Source: Membranipora membranacea (Eukaryota; Bryozoa; Gymnolaemata; Cheilostomatida; Membraniporidae). From it: a DNA stretch of 64,000 nt. The stretch is from the NCBI GenBank assembly GCA_914767715.1, contig OU612071.1, forward strand, positions 14,690,948 to 14,754,947, written 5' to 3'. The notes beneath the pieces were generated by a model. It searched no databases, was not told the origin of the DNA, and saw only the letters and a program-made list of their open reading frames with translations. Position numbers and translations under genes: made by a program. Positions 62,222 to 64,000 of the stretch are shown here, in pieces. Positions within the stretch are counted from its first letter, which is position 1. Each line of letters starts with the position of its first letter.

Positions 62222-64000
62222 ATGAGGCTTTCTATTTTACTAACGGTAAGTTTAAATGTTTGATATGAATAAAAATTCATTCATGTCAATCCGCAGTAAT
62301 TGGTGGCACCCTCAAGCACTGAGCTTTTGAGGGGAACTTGAAGAACATTGTTATAATGTTAGTGATTATGTAATATCATATGTCGAGGGCTTGACCAGGG
62401 CTGACCAAACAGACTAACTATGATATTTTTTGTAAAACTAAAAATATTAAATTTTATCTGCCGTGGAATAGCGCAATCAACTGCCATTGATGTATTCACT
62501 TGTCTTTTAGAAGATATTTATATCCTGTATTTTCATATTTTCACAGTTTTGTGTGACTGCTGCGCTGCTTGCTAGTGATGCCTATGGAAGAAAACTTGTA
62601 AAGTAAGTAATATATGGTCTAAAAAATAATAGCAGGTTAGAATTTGTGACTGCATGATTGATTTGTGGTTGAAAATAGACTGGTAATAAATTCAAGCATT
62701 CTATTGCATATTATGATCATTATCATTTTCGAAATTAAGGCAGGGAATATGATCAATTGTGTTATTAAAAGTGGAAAATGCTTTGATACATAATTTGTAA
62801 GGGTAAGGAACGCTTTGAAATATTACATTAGATTAGATGATTAAAATTATGAACAAGGCAAAAAGGACAAAAGCGAGCAGAAATTTTTTTTTTTTATCCC
62901 ATGTATTTTTACAATAATCCTAAATTCTGACCTAAAAGAACAGTCGGCACCTAATGAGTTATAGGGTAAATATTAATATTTTATTACCAACACAATGTTG
63001 TATATACATATGGCATAATCTCATTGCCCTGCATTTGTTATCTGGTTTTTAGTGTCCGATTGCGCTGTAATGCCTGGAACTTACTGTTAATAGTGACTTG
63101 GAGTCAGGTTGCTCCATTTGCTTACATTCTGTGATAGAATCTTCAAATTAACATCATGAAAAGTATTTGGTCTGATAATATTAACATCCAATTTGAGTGT
63201 ATGTGATATCAGTAAATTTCAAACATGAGGTAAATCCCCTAAAATAAATACAACAGCAAATAGCAGATGTAACAGCCTATGAAGTGTGAGCTGTTTTTTG
63301 TGTGAGAGTATGACAATTCCATTTGATCCTTGTATTTTAGAAGCATAAAATGTACAAATTACATGATATACTGTATTAAGGATGAAAATTGTAAAAGCGC
63401 CATCGATCTTTATTTTTTTATAGTGTCAAGTATGAGAAGTTGGAGACTTTTCTCTCTGGTATGTACAGCCACATTTACCACATAGAGCTCGATCTGTTCA
63501 AGGACGACGGTTCTCTTCTCTTCTCTGATTATCGATTCATGAAGACAACTGATGGAAAGACAACCGAAACGATTGTTGGATCGACAACAAATGGTTATCG
63601 AGAAGGAAAAGGTGGCAATGTTCTCTTCCAGAACATTTATGGGTTCACTCAAATTAACTCGACCAACGTTGCCATAGTTGACTACGGTAACCACTGCCTT
63701 CGCATGCTTGACCGGACCACTCAAACCACAACACGGCTTGCAGGGGTGTGTACAGGTGCTGGAAATGTCAACGGCAAGTCTGCTGGAAAATTCAATGGCC
63801 CCTGGGGTGTTGTCCTTGATCCGCGTGACCCTAACAAACTATTTGTCACGGACTATGGTAACAATGCCCTCCGATCTGTTGACATCCTGACCGGAGAGAT
63901 CTTCACTGTGGTCACTGGCCTAACACGACCTCGTGGACTTTCATGGAACACTGATAAGACCAGCCTCCTCATTACCAATCGGCACTATGTCAAAGAGATC
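62222..64000 (+). CDS. NHL-repeat secreted protein, copy 3, partial at window end
   Basis: Exons 62222-62245 (ATG, phase 0), 62547-62602 (phase 0 to 2) and 63424 onward, running off the window in frame. The first two exons encode a signal peptide (MRLSILLT / FCVTAALLASDAYG). Residues 28-219 read without a stop. NHL-type repeats lie at about 96-125 (FTQINSTNVAIVDYGNHCLR) and 150-180 (GPWGVVLDPRDPNKLF, VTDYGNNALRSV), with a third beginning near 190 (LTRPRGLSWN). NHL repeats form beta-propellers that bind proteins, RNA or glycans. The preceding segment (HIELDLFKDDGSLLFSD) is shared with copy 1 and the fragment at 51.3 kb. It is the only copy with signal-peptide exons, so probably the functional member. 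If it resembles copy 1, a C-terminal part with conserved cysteines lies outside. Confidence 0.85.

Noticed and set aside
1-64000. CRISPR arrays, bacterial operons, phage or virus genes
   Set aside because: None found; direct repeats here are minisatellites or transposons, and the gene structure is eukaryotic.

Overview
This is eukaryotic nuclear DNA from a metazoan, most likely a marine invertebrate. It is AT-rich, with short exons, long introns, canonical GT/AG splice sites, many small DNA transposons, a truncated LINE, microsatellites and minisatellites. No operons, Shine-Dalgarno sites or CRISPR arrays are visible. The species cannot be fixed from the sequence. Exon models were built by hand from splice consensus, reading-frame phase and family resemblance.

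Layout. (1) 0.8-1.1 kb: one + strand exon of an SLC35F6-type membrane transporter, with no second exon found. (2) 7.6-12.35 kb: a minus-strand gene of the kind I associate with DUF4806 proteins. All exon phases chain, but two linker exons carry stops in the chained frame. (3) 19.9-27.3 kb: scattered minus-strand exons. One group is a damaged copy of a multicopy, probably transposon-derived protein; the others are unrecognised. (4) 29.1-31.3 kb: a repeat cluster with a 5'-truncated LINE reverse transcriptase. (5) 32.2-40.1 kb: the best gene here, a 13-coding-exon minus-strand gene for a secreted 699-residue sushi/CCP protein, with a TATA box and a spliced 5' UTR. (6) 46.6-64 kb: a three-copy cluster of an NHL-repeat secreted-protein family: a frame-damaged minus-strand copy (46.6-51.1 kb), a + strand 3'-half pseudogene (53.8-55.4 kb), and an apparently intact + strand copy starting at 62.2 kb and leaving the window. 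Between the last two lies a tandem duplication of about 2 kb units carrying a 30-bp minisatellite, a U2 snRNA-like insertion and a near-perfect 103-bp palindrome flanked by 9-bp direct repeats.

Mobile DNA explains much of the rest: two oppositely oriented copies of a TTAA-flanked 376-bp MITE, a 590-bp hAT-like MITE with an 8-bp duplication, a TA-flanked MITE with a tRNA-like segment inside, elements with CCCAGCAAAC ends and internal tandem repeats, and several long inverted-repeat elements. The sushi and NHL genes are both predicted secreted proteins, but nothing shows that they act in one pathway.
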